Positions 1-8,083 of a stretch of DNA of 14,740 nt are shown here, piece after piece. Below the pieces are notes generated by a model. The model saw only the letters and a list, made by a program, of their open reading frames with translations, had not been told where the DNA came from and ran no database searches. The first letter of the stretch is position 1; every line of letters begins with the position of its first letter. The translations under genes were made by a program, and so were the position numbers. The stretch covers positions 1 to 14,740 of the forward strand of contig NW_007360677.1 in assembly GCF_000192795.1 (NCBI RefSeq), in the 5' to 3' direction. Origin of the DNA: Vavraia culicis subsp. floridensis (Eukaryota; Microsporidia; Pleistophoridae).

Positions 1-1
1 T

Positions 2-660
2 TTAATAGATCCTTATCGGCTTGCCCTGGCAGCTCTTCAAAACAACTCCTCCCAAGCTCTTGTACCCTTTCTTCAGCAGGGTGGACAGGAAATTAAGACC
101 GGTGCTCAAATTGCTGTAGATCTCCTCCTCGCTCATCTCGCAGTAGCCTACCGTGAACGACAAATCGTTCGTCTTCCTCAGCTTGAACTTCACCATCTTC
201 ACAACCTCATTGTAGAAGTTCTGCAGGTCGTTCGGGTTCCTGATCACGTACACGGCCTTCCTCTTCCTGTTGAAAATTTTTACTTCGAACGCGCTGTTGA
301 AGTTCGGCGATGAGATGAACGAGTGGTACTTCAGGGCAAGCTTCTTCTTCAGGGTCTGCTTCTCCTTGTTTTTGCCCTCCAGCTCCTCGAACGGCTTGTA
401 CTCCAAATTGAGCTCCTTAGCCTTCGTCTCCAAAGACTTGTCAGCTACCACAAGGATCCTTTCTGCCCTTCGCTTTGGATACGGAAGCACCACGTTGCCG
501 TCGAACCGCACGTCCTTCTTGTAGTCGTAGCCCTTCAAGGACATCTGCACCTCAATCGTTTCGTTTTTGTTCTTCACGCCTTCCTTTATCGTGTGGATGT
601 GTGTGATGACCTTGTCTTTGTTCAGAAAACTTGAATTAAATAAAAAAACACTTACCTCAT
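2..660 (-). CDS. RPL10A: Large-subunit ribosomal protein uL1 (L10a), two exons
   Basis: Structural protein of the 60S subunit, forming the mobile L1 stalk that helps deacylated tRNA leave the E site. The C-terminal part (SLGGVVLKSCQGKPIRIY) matches the family ending, and the N-terminal region has the typical MSLKGYDYKKDVRFDGNV stretch. The unspliced frame has no ATG: the first possible codon is an internal GTG at 575-577. Upstream, ATGAG at 656-660 is followed by a GTAAGT donor, and an AG acceptor lies at 630-631. Removing 630-655 joins ATG-AG to T and gives an in-frame N-terminus (MSFLNKDKVITHIHTIKEG), for a 210-aa protein against about 217 in other eukaryotes. Coding segments are 656-660 and 2-629 including the TAA stop. 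Base composition is richer in GC than the rest of the window, as expected for a highly expressed gene. Splicing is inferred from frame and consensus, not from transcript data. Confidence 0.93.
630..655 (-). other. 26-nt spliceosomal intron in the uL1 gene
   Basis: On the minus strand it begins GTAAGTG, has a T-rich middle and ends TTTAATTCAAG. The likely branch-point A lies in TTTAAT, only about 7 nt from the acceptor. Removal restores an ATG-initiated frame into uL1. Very short introns near the start codon of ribosomal protein genes, with the branch site almost touching the acceptor, are characteristic of microsporidia. Retention would put a stop or loss of frame soon after the ATG, so splicing could act as an on/off control for the gene. 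Confidence 0.85.
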
Positions 661-680
661 CTCGTGGGGTAAAAAAATTG
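661..680 (-). promoter_or_regulatory. CCC-type start-proximal promoter block of uL1
   Basis: Read on the minus strand, a T-run leads into ACCCC and then ACGAG directly before the ATG, so the C block sits 5 nt upstream of the start codon. Microsporidian ribosomal and other highly expressed genes commonly have a CCC/GGG-like block just before ATG, consistent with very short 5' leaders. A second ACCCC (minus strand) lies farther upstream at 696-700. Confidence 0.6.
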
Positions 681-745
681 TAAAATTAAAAAGATGGGGT
701 ACGCGGTTGCACAGAACGAGGTGGATACATTCACACAGCGATATG

Positions 746-1222
746 CTCTTGGTTCCTTTCAAAATATCATTTTTTCATCACCTCACGGAGCAACGTCATG
801 CTTTTAGTGAAAGAACAAAGGCTCCATGAGCAAGCCGTGCAGCACACCCGATAAGACATGCTTTGCAAAATATTTACGTAACATGCACAAATTGCTATCC
901 TGGCGATGAATGCCGTGCACAGCAATTTGTGCAGCATGAGTATTTCTATGAATGCAATACAAAATCGTTGATATGAAGGGACGTTTTCCACCATTGATGT
1001 CATGCCGTACCGTTCTTGTGCTGTGGTGATTGAGTGATCTCTTCGTTCGTGAAAAGACGTACAAAGCACGAATAGATAGAAATGTATTTTGTGCCTTAGC
1101 AGCGGAAGAGGTTGTTAGTGTTTCAATACCTGCGGCGCTAATCGTGCTATATTGTTCGCTGCAGGAGATCTACGACCTGGTATACATCGCAGTGCAAGAC
1201 ACATCATTTTGAAAGGCAAGAG
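746..1222. repeat. Inverted-repeat-bounded 477-bp segment (possible MITE-like remnant)
   Basis: The left arm at 746-765 is CTCTTG, then an extra GTT, then CCTTTCAAAAT. The right arm at 1206-1222 is the exact reverse complement of CTCTTG plus CCTTTCAAAAT. That is 17 paired bases with a single 3-nt bulge. I find no protein motif between the arms, and there is no clear target-site duplication outside them. It could be the shell of a non-autonomous element or a chance pairing. A second copy elsewhere in the genome would settle this. Confidence 0.35.
885..932. repeat. Perfect 12-bp inverted repeat (hairpin)
   Basis: GCACAAATTGCT at 885-896 is perfectly complementary to AGCAATTTGTGC at 921-932, separated by a 24-nt spacer that can itself form a small GGC/GCC stem. 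It lies inside the inverted-repeat-bounded segment. No T-run follows, so it does not look like a simple terminator. Confidence 0.5.
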
Positions 1223-2219
1223 TAGGATGTGCCTTCACTCTCTGGCACGATGAGGAACATCTGTTTCCCTCATGGCTATCACAAGCAAAATTATGGGATA
1301 AATTGACTTACAATAGCTTTGTGAATGGTAATGAGTCATGCATGTGCCAGGATTGTCCTACTAGTGCTCGATGGCGCTTCGCTATTTCATTGATATGCAC
1401 TCGACGCAGCGGTAAATTCATTGACGATACTTTCACCGTGGTTCTGACCCGTACACTCAATTGTTCTGTACTTTCAGTCGCTGCTGACCAGTAAATGCTG
1501 TTATATTGCCCTCTAACCCGATTGAGACATAGGTTTGTAAACAGCAAATCACAAAAATACGTTCTGAATACCTTGGTGCTATCCATTCATCGGTTCAAAT
1601 GTAAAATAACGTTTTCAGTAGAGGCTCTATCAATGCATCGGTCCTATTTTTTACTGAAAGTACGTTTATTCATTTCATCGCACACAAAAAACGTTCAAGC
1701 AAGCACACTTTTCTGATCCACTGGAAATACTTCGGTCCAACGTAGTTAGTTGTTCGCACGTAGTCTTTTAACACTTCCTTTGCAGACACAGCCGCGTACG
1801 ATCGGCTATGCATGGCGTGTACACAACGGATGAGCAACGTACTCAAAATGCTTTTTTTAGGGTGGTAATTTACACGAGCCTTCGATCCAAATGTTTAGTG
1901 CGCAGCAGAATAGAGCAATTCACCGGTAAAACAGCTGTGGTGCATTCGTTTCATAGAAATTTGTGTTCATTTTAAAATTTTTGCCGTATGAACACCATTT
2001 TAGGAGTTTGCCACGATTTGCTATAAATGGTTAACGCGGTTACAAGGAAGGAATCGAATCTGGCCCGCTCTTCTGGTGTAATGTGCGAACAAAGCTGTTT
2101 ATCAAAAATAGTTCCGTTGGTTTTTCAGGCCTTTATCAATGTTTAGTGCTGTTTTGTGTTCGTATTCGTAATTTACTTGATTTGGAGAAAAAGTTAAAAA
2201 CAAAAAAAAAGGCATTGGC

Positions 2220-3698
2220 ATGAAAATGCTTGCAATACTATCGCTGTGCAGCTGTACATGCTGGAACGGTAGTTTAGATAAAAAAGAAATTGAAGAAACG
2301 GGTGAAACGAACGCTACACGAGGTGATAATAGCTGTAACATAGAAGAGCTAAATAGGATGTATCTCGATGGCATGGACGTAGATGAGCGGTATGATGTGG
2401 AAGAACACCTCCCCACAGAAGATATTCCTGTTTTGACTGCTGACGATGTTCTAAACATCGTGCGAATGTCAGAAACAGACATTCAAACTGACGAATTATC
2501 TTCTTGTAGCGATGAAACGAGCACCACTAAACATTCTGGTCAAGCATATGAAAGCAATATCTTGGAATTAATTAGTCGATTAGAGCAAGAAAGAGAAGAA
2601 GAGCAAATAATGCCGGTGCAACATGCCAATTCGATCGGATCAATCGTTGGCGCTTGTACTGCAGTTTCACAAGCAATGATTACGGCGTGTGTTGGTGAAT
2701 CACAGAGAAGAGAACAGGATGCATCACTGTTGCTCGATCAGGCTTTGCATCCCGGACAGGTCAACTCACCGTGTTGTGGATCAACCAATTCACCAAACCC
2801 TGCACGTTTAACTGGCCTGAGAGGGGGTGAAAAGGCAGATGACAGTTCAATTCTTGCGTTACAGAGAATAACATGCTTTATGAAAAGTGATTTACACTAT
2901 GGTCAGAGCCTCTCATCATTACTAAATGCTTGCATATCACCAAATGCTGTACCAGATGGAGAACAACCAAATAATGCATACCGGCAACGTTCTAATCAAG
3001 AAACACAGGAGTGTACGCGGGCAAAAAGCTTTGACTGGCGTGTCTTCGAACATGCACGCCAAGTTCAAGACATTATGCACGCCCGGCTGGAATGCTTTAA
3101 CTATCTGTGTAGATTGCTTGATATCATCAAACGGATTACCACACAAGATCATTTCAAGATTTTATTTGAAACAGGACATCTGATAGAAGCGTTATGTGAA
3201 AGCTATAACGGATTGAAAAGAGAAGTTTACATTTTTCTGCATTTCTTCCTCAATTTTAATTACAATATCATGATGTTCAATACGCTAATGATTTTTACCT
3301 TTGAAAATATGCACAGCGATACCAGCCAAAGACATAAGAATATCATTTTCACATTTAGAAACACCATGTTAGACCTGCGAATAAAGGTGTTGACGATAGC
3401 AAATCACATCCTGTCCATAAGGAAAGCCGTCAATGATGGAATGAAAACTTTTCTTGAGAACAATGTTACAAATGGAACTTCAACGAGCGTGCAAATGCCT
3501 AAATGGCAACAAACAGAAGGAGTAGCAACAATTGGTAGAAATATTGGTATAAATCGTAGACGTGAGCCCTCCTACAGTGTATTTTTTAAAACTGCGTATA
3601 ATTCGATACACGAAATGAAAAAAGAAAACGTTCGATTGCTAGATGCAACAATTTATCTTATTCTACTCCTGACATATGATGGTGATCCGAGTACCTGA
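2220..3698 (+). CDS. Hypothetical protein, 492 aa, possible signal peptide
   Basis: I do not recognise a family. The first 15 residues (MKMLAILSLCSCTCW) could be a short signal peptide, then follows a long acidic, Ser/Thr-rich region (about 20-135) with a charged helix near 112-129 (LELISRLEQEREEEQ). The middle (about 135-270) is low in structure and Cys-containing. The C-terminal half (about 270-485) is helix-rich, with a hydrophobic stretch near 336-361 (YIFLHFFLNF onwards) that could be a membrane segment or helix core, possible N-glycosylation sites at N415 and N418, and another hydrophobic segment near 478-485. The ATG at 2220 is the first in frame. The frame is intact throughout and is by far the longest in this region, so it is probably a real gene, perhaps a lineage-specific secreted or membrane protein. 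Shorter antisense frames at 2102-2482 and 2937-3152 are shadows of it. Confidence 0.75.
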   Translation: MKMLAILSLCSCTCWNGSLDKKEIEETGETNATRGDNSCNIEELNRMYLDGMDVDERYDVEEHLPTEDIPVLTADDVLNIVRMSETDIQTDELSSCSDETSTTKHSGQAYESNILELISRLEQEREEEQIMPVQHANSIGSIVGACTAVSQAMITACVGESQRREQDASLLLDQALHPGQVNSPCCGSTNSPNPARLTGLRGGEKADDSSILALQRITCFMKSDLHYGQSLSSLLNACISPNAVPDGEQPNNAYRQRSNQETQECTRAKSFDWRVFEHARQVQDIMHARLECFNYLCRLLDIIKRITTQDHFKILFETGHLIEALCESYNGLKREVYIFLHFFLNFNYNIMMFNTLMIFTFENMHSDTSQRHKNIIFTFRNTMLDLRIKVLTIANHILSIRKAVNDGMKTFLENNVTNGTSTSVQMPKWQQTEGVATIGRNIGINRRREPSYSVFFKTAYNSIHEMKKENVRLLDATIYLILLLTYDGDPST

Positions 3699-4003
3699 GC
3701 TGAAAATTAAAATTTATGTTGATCAAAATGAGTTGTAACTGACACTTCCTTTAGTTTCGTTATGCATCTTTTAGCATCGATTCTTAGAATTACTTGCTAT
3801 CAGCGATGGTTTTCTTATGAAACGGACATTTCTTCGTTATGCCAGTTCTCCGGCATTCCCTAATCGCTCAAACTAGTTATTTAGGCCTGAATTTGTGCAA
3901 CGGAGTCACCGAAAAAATAGCATTTGATTCGAGCTATGACTAGGAATGATCGTTTTATGATTTACGAATTTGATGCAGCCCGTTTTTCTATCAGGAACGG
4001 TTT

Positions 4004-4019
4004 CCTAATTTCGATTAGG
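4004..4019. repeat. 6-bp hairpin with TTCG tetraloop
   Basis: CCTAAT and ATTAGG pair perfectly around a TTCG loop, a very stable loop class in RNA. No gene or T-run is adjacent, so its role is unknown. Confidence 0.4.
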
Positions 4020-4115
4020 GTCAGCAACTGCGGGACCGTGCACATGTTGAAAATGTATGATCCTTATTCTATGCCGGAATAAGCATTATAAACCAAAGGC
4101 TAGCACGGGCAGTCA

Positions 4116-4150
4116 GTCCCAGCAGACCAGAAAGGTGTGTTTGTTGGGAC
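4116..4150. repeat. Long stem-loop, 12 paired bases
   Basis: GTCCCAGCAGAC at 4116-4127 pairs with GTTTGTTGGGAC at 4139-4150, with two G-T pairs, closing an 11-nt loop. It follows a TATA-like box at 4084-4092. It could be part of an unannotated RNA. There is no coding potential around it. Confidence 0.4.
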
Positions 4151-4256
4151 AAGGTGATATGAGAAGATGAAAGACATTACTTTACAGAAATTGACAACGA
4201 ACAAATTATCCTCCTAGAACAGTAGGCATCGCTGCTAGAAAGAGGGCTAAGCTCAA

Positions 4257-4279
4257 GTTAACACTGTTGTGGTGTTAAC
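4257..4279. repeat. 8-bp perfect hairpin with 7-nt loop
   Basis: GTTAACAC at 4257-4264 and GTGTTAAC at 4272-4279 are exact reverse complements around TGTTGTG. The hairpin lies about 105 nt after the 4116-4150 stem in the same ORF-free gap. Confidence 0.4.
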
Positions 4280-4839
4280 AGCCTTGTCGTAGGTGTATGT
4301 GAATCGGTCATTGGGCCAAAACAAATTTGTGTCCGTTCATTAGGTTAGATGATAAAAATGCTCAAGCGGTCAAATGTTCTTCATGACAGAATAAATGTGT
4401 TGAATAGCAATATGAATGAGCAGTATGAATGTGTACCAGGATCGTATTCATTTGCCGTATCACTGTGTCGTAAAGTTTTGCACGAAATAGCGTTATGCTA
4501 GGTCTCCTTATTATCACCGATGAATTTTTGAGTACGAAGAGGTAATTGATTGGTGGTTAGTTACAATTTTGCAAGACATGTTCTGAGCAAATTTATTTTA
4601 TCTAGCAGATGAACATTCCTTGTGCTGAGAATACGTAATAAATGCGAATGTGAGAAGAAAGCTGCCATAAAATTTGCGCTTTTGGACTGTATAGATGGTA
4701 ATTCATGACAACCTTAGTTAGCTTTCCATGTGATTTGTTTTAATACTGGATCTGTCGCCTGATTTTGCTCTAATCACTTTCTCGTGTTGTAGTGCCGAGG
4801 AGGTCTGCAGTAATTACTGACCAATAACCGTATTTTGTA

Positions 4840-4861
4840 CACCGCTAGTAGAAAAGCGGTG
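4840..4861. repeat. 7-bp hairpin
   Basis: CACCGCT and AGCGGTG pair perfectly around an 8-nt A-rich loop. It is isolated and of unknown role. Confidence 0.3.
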
Positions 4862-5277
4862 CATGTCACAGGGAGAATAAGTCAACCAATGATTTTTTCT
4901 TTTATCTCCTTTAAGGCGCATGATAAATATTTTGTTTTTTTAATGTTTCAACGATTTATTAAAACGTACTAATCAACTTCCGAATTGTTTGTGTAACTAT
5001 TTGAATGGTACATCGCTAATATACTACATAGAGTAACTTTACACGAAAAAGAGGGTGTGAGCGTGGAATAGGAGTCCGAGAAACGATTTATCTGGCACAT
5101 AGCCAGTTCAAGATATGTGTTGAAACCCTACATGGCTTTCGTTTTTATAGGCACCCCGAATTATTCATTATCATTGCTTTGCCATATATTACTTGCAAAA
5201 ATCCTGTCTAAAGAATGCAATGGCTACTAAAAATGATTTGTAAGTACGGAAAAGGTAACTGTCCGAACTGAGATGAC

Positions 5278-5291
5278 TTTTATAATAAAAA
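5278..5291 (+). promoter_or_regulatory. TATA-like box of the ABC transporter gene
   Basis: TTTTATAATAAAAA lies about 11-24 nt before the ATG at 5302. In microsporidia, with very short leaders, AT-rich boxes at this distance are plausible core promoter elements. No CCC block is present. Confidence 0.35.
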
Positions 5292-5301
5292 GGAAAATAA
5301 T

Positions 5302-7194
5302 ATGTATGGTATGAATCTTGAATGGCGAAATATCGACATAAGCGTACTAAATCATAACAAAAGATACAAGCAAAAGAGGATCAAGCTGGTGTCTGACGCC
5401 TGTGGACGTGCTGAGAAGGGATTGCTAGCGATCATGGGGCCGAGCGGAAGCGGCAAGACAACGCTAATAAAAGCACTGGCCGGGAGATTAGCAAAGGGTT
5501 CATCATCAACGGGCATAGTAACGCTAGACGGCGTCGAAAGAGACGTCGCAACGTGGGTCGATATCGTTGGATACGTTGATCAGGATGACGCAATCTATGA
5601 GCAGCTGACAGCTCGTCAAACAGTTACATATGCCGCGAAATTTAGATTAAAGGACAGGCTCATAAACATAAGCGAAAAAGTGGAGAGTTTGTTCAAGAAG
5701 CTTGCCATCACGCACGTTTTGGACTGCCAAATGTGTAATCTGTCGGGCGGTGAGCGAAAAAGGGTGATGATTGCTGTTGAGCTGGTGACAGACCCGAAAA
5801 TAATATTTCTTGACGAACCAACAAGCGGACTGGACAACAATACAACAGTTAAAATCATTAAACTGCTCAAAGAGCTGTCTAAAGAAGGAAGAACGATTCT
5901 GTTTACCATACACCAGCCGGATGACATAACAGCTGCCGAGTTCGACGAAATTCTGCTACTATCACAGGGACGGTCGGTGTACATGGGAAAGATGGTCGAT
6001 TGCGAACAGCACCTGATATCGCAAGGATTCGAAAAACATCCGAGAGAGACATTCTCTAATTTTGCCATGAAGGTACTGAACGTCGAGCCAGGCGTATATC
6101 ATGAGACAGAGGAGTCGGGCAAGCTCGATATGCTGGTAGAAGAGGTCAAACAGCGATTCAACTTCTCGGCAGATCAAAAATCCGTTAAAAAATCAAACGA
6201 TGGGTACGTCAACTTTACGCCCAGCCTCTACCACACCATGGTGTTGTTCAGTCGAAGGTGCAAACTCGATCTTTTTTCAAAAAAAAACATAATTTCGACT
6301 TTAATAGTAGTTCTTATGATAGGATCGAATTTTGTTATCATGAAGTATTTGATAAATGGCCTGCAAAAAAGAAAAAATGACATGATAAATGAACTGGGAA
6401 ATCGTTATTCAGAAGATAAGTACGCTAAGTTAGTTGATTGTGCCATAAATAATGGAGCAATCACTATTTCTTCGGGTTTAATTTCATTTCAAATGTCATT
6501 AATTCCAATAATGACTGGCATGGCGTTCAATTCGGAGTACAAAATGGTGAAAAGGGAAATCGCGGTCAACACATACTCCGTTGTATCGTACTATTTTTCT
6601 GTGCTGATACTTGAATATCTTAGATGTCTGCCGTTCTTTACCATTTTTATGGCGGGATCCAAGATAATACTCGGAAGTGCGCTATCCCTTACAATGATTC
6701 TCACCTATTTTCTCATGTTTTCTACCGTAATTGTGGCGTATCTCTTTTACGGCTCGGTGTTACAGGGCACGAAAAGAGTGATTTTGATTTACGGACTATT
6801 TATCGTGTTCAATACCGACAGTTTGTGTCATGCCGTAGCATTTATGAGAAAAAAAAAGAGCATAAGCAAAATGTTCATAATTACTTATTTGCTTAATCTG
6901 TGTCCAAATTACGTGTTGGGTGCTTGTCCTGCAATACACAGCCTCACAAAGCTGGTACGTGATTATTCGGACTTGTATGACTTGAATGGGAAAAAAATAA
7001 TCGATCGTTGGATCATTTCTAATTGCGAGGAGCATCTTAAAATACTTAAAAGTCTACTCATAAATTATGAGATCCCGGTAATATGCAACTACTTGCTATG
7101 CGTGTTATTGATAGCTCTGTATATGCTGTTGTGCATAATGATGCTATCGTTCCATCTACGGGCCGGTTATCGCATAAAGCTCAACGAAAGATAA
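5302..7194 (+). CDS. ABCG (White/BCRP) family half-transporter
   Basis: ATP-driven membrane transporter with the nucleotide-binding domain first, then the membrane domain, in a single 630-aa half-molecule that must dimerise. Visible motifs: Walker A GPSGSGKT (46-53), Q-loop Q94 in YVDQDD, signature LSGGE (147-151), Walker B IIFLDEP (167-173), D-loop SGLD (175-178), H-loop H204 in TIHQP. All key catalytic residues are present, so ATPase activity is expected. About six hydrophobic segments follow (near 332-352, 390-408, 428-450, 455-483, 490-507 and 590-617, with another at 524-540). Length matches ABCG half-transporters, and the C-terminal RAGYRIKLNER is cytosolic-like. The start at 5302 is first in frame; ATG 5311 is a possible alternative. 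Substrate cannot be told; lipids or host-derived metabolites are family-based guesses. Codon composition changes from GC-richer in the NBD to markedly AT-rich from about 6270 on. Confidence 0.95.
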   Translation: MYGMNLEWRNIDISVLNHNKRYKQKRIKLVSDACGRAEKGLLAIMGPSGSGKTTLIKALAGRLAKGSSSTGIVTLDGVERDVATWVDIVGYVDQDDAIYEQLTARQTVTYAAKFRLKDRLINISEKVESLFKKLAITHVLDCQMCNLSGGERKRVMIAVELVTDPKIIFLDEPTSGLDNNTTVKIIKLLKELSKEGRTILFTIHQPDDITAAEFDEILLLSQGRSVYMGKMVDCEQHLISQGFEKHPRETFSNFAMKVLNVEPGVYHETEESGKLDMLVEEVKQRFNFSADQKSVKKSNDGYVNFTPSLYHTMVLFSRRCKLDLFSKKNIISTLIVVLMIGSNFVIMKYLINGLQKRKNDMINELGNRYSEDKYAKLVDCAINNGAITISSGLISFQMSLIPIMTGMAFNSEYKMVKREIAVNTYSVVSYYFSVLILEYLRCLPFFTIFMAGSKIILGSALSLTMILTYFLMFSTVIVAYLFYGSVLQGTKRVILIYGLFIVFNTDSLCHAVAFMRKKKSISKMFIITYLLNLCPNYVLGACPAIHSLTKLVRDYSDLYDLNGKKIIDRWIISNCEEHLKILKSLLINYEIPVICNYLLCVLLIALYMLLCIMMLSFHLRAGYRIKLNER

Positions 7195-7656
7195 ATGTTG
7201 TTTCTCTTCAAGGATTTGTTCGTTTTAATGACGGAGATTTCACTTTTTAGACGTGTCAAGGCACGCGGTAGCAGGGTTTTGTTCCAATGTGGTATCAGTC
7301 ACATCTGCTCATTACGACGTATCACAGCTCAGGAGCGATAGATCTCCTTTTCCATGTTGCATACGACAATGTCAATTAAAGCGGTTGGGTGAGCCTGATA
7401 GATAGTCTGATAATGTGGCTGCGCCGTTTTTTGGGCCTTTTATGAACTACAGGAGCACAGCCTTCCTGTGTTGTATGATGCAAATGTGCGATATGATAAG
7501 GGAGAGGTACCAACTTCTTATGACAGGTGTTAGATGGCACATAGAGCGGAGATGTCATGCCTTGGATACGTCGCAAATCGGTCAGGAATAATGATCAAAA
7601 GTAAATAAAGGCGACCAAAGCCTTCTTGCAATATCGATAAAAACACAGGGTTGCAA

Positions 7657-7694
7657 AAAAGACTTACCACGAATGTTCACGTGGTAAGTCTTTT
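7657..7694. repeat. Perfect 15-bp inverted repeat with 8-nt loop
   Basis: AAAAGACTTACCACG at 7657-7671 is exactly complementary to CGTGGTAAGTCTTTT at 7680-7694. The right arm ends in TTTT, so it could act as a terminator-like or processing hairpin for a plus-strand transcript. The arms contain GGTAAGT, the same heptamer as the uL1 exon/intron boundary, and its complement ACTTACC, which resembles the U1 5' end. Self-pairing argues against a U1 role. Confidence 0.6.
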
Positions 7695-7781
7695 CGAACA
7701 TAGTCGAAGAAATAGACATATACACGAACATGTTAAAATAAAACTATTGTAGAAAAGGTAAAAAGATTACATTCTGGTTTT

Positions 7782-7819
7782 AAGTTGCCAAACGAACATA
7801 TTTACACATTTGGCAACTT
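7782..7819. repeat. Perfect 11-bp inverted repeat with 16-nt loop
   Basis: AAGTTGCCAAA at 7782-7792 and TTTGGCAACTT at 7809-7819 are exact complements, followed by TTAG. It lies 88 nt after the previous hairpin in DNA without ORFs. Confidence 0.5.
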
Positions 7820-8000
7820 TTAGTGGAAAAGATGGATAATCAGAAAATAATCAAGCTAACTACTAGTAAATAGTACAATTATTCTAAGATACGCATCTTT
7901 AATTGATAGCTTTAGAGTTTATATTCATTGTATCAAGTGTATGAGCAAAATAATCCTTCTAAAATGTAAGGCTTTCCAGCTGATAGCGTAAATTTTCAAA

Positions 8001-8083
8001 AGACAACATTTCTACGTTACACAGATGTAGATTAAACAGCTCTACGTCATTTGATGGCGTAGTTGCACGTTAAAATGTTGTTT
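8001..8083 (+). ncRNA. Candidate structured RNA: three-way junction
   Basis: P1 pairs 8001-8011 with 8073-8083 (11 pairs, one G-T). P2 is CTACGT/ATGTAG at 8012-8017 and 8025-8030 with a 7-nt loop, stacked directly on P1. P3 is CTACGTC/GGCGTAG at 8042-8048 and 8056-8062 with a 7-nt loop. Both inner hairpins start with the same CTACGT. The linkers are 11 and 10 nt. It is not a tRNA: there is no T-loop consensus or acceptor geometry. The strand is assigned only because G-T pairs are read on plus. I do not recognise a family, and the call rests on the fold alone. Confidence 0.3.

Larger units (their letters stand above)
681..2219. other. Intergenic stretch without a convincing gene
   Basis: Open frames here are short, often begin at non-ATG codons, overlap on opposite strands (for example around 1303-1586) and show no recognisable motif. 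The structured parts are the inverted-repeat pair at 746-765/1206-1222 and the hairpin at 885-932. The last 60 nt before 2220 are A-rich and presumably hold the promoter of the next gene, but I see no clear TATA or CCC block there. Confidence 0.5.
3699..5301. other. 1.6-kb non-coding gap with several hairpins
   Basis: No open frame of useful length exists on either strand. Four clear stem-loops are present (4004-4019, 4116-4150, 4257-4279, 4840-4861). A TATA-like string (CATTATAAA, 4084-4092) precedes the second by about 25 nt, so a short RNA transcript around 4100-4290 is conceivable. I found no match to tRNA, 5S rRNA, SRP RNA, RNase P or spliceosomal RNA signatures. Confidence 0.5.

Noticed and set aside
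767..1069. Minus-strand ORFs of 86-100 codons
   Set aside because: They lie within the inverted-repeat segment and read through the 12-bp hairpin, in two competing phases with no recognisable domain.
1303..1716. Overlapping ORFs on both strands (1303-1494 plus, 1308-1586 minus, 1495-1716 plus)
   Set aside because: Short, no motif, protein-like composition absent, and the plus and minus frames cannot both be coding.
7326..7333. AGCTCAGG, resembling a tRNA A box
   Set aside because: No B box or acceptor stem at the right spacing, and no cloverleaf fold could be drawn.
7661..7671. GACTTACCACG as a U1 snRNA 5' end
   Set aside because: The sequence is fully paired in the palindrome, and no U1 stem-loops or Sm site follow.
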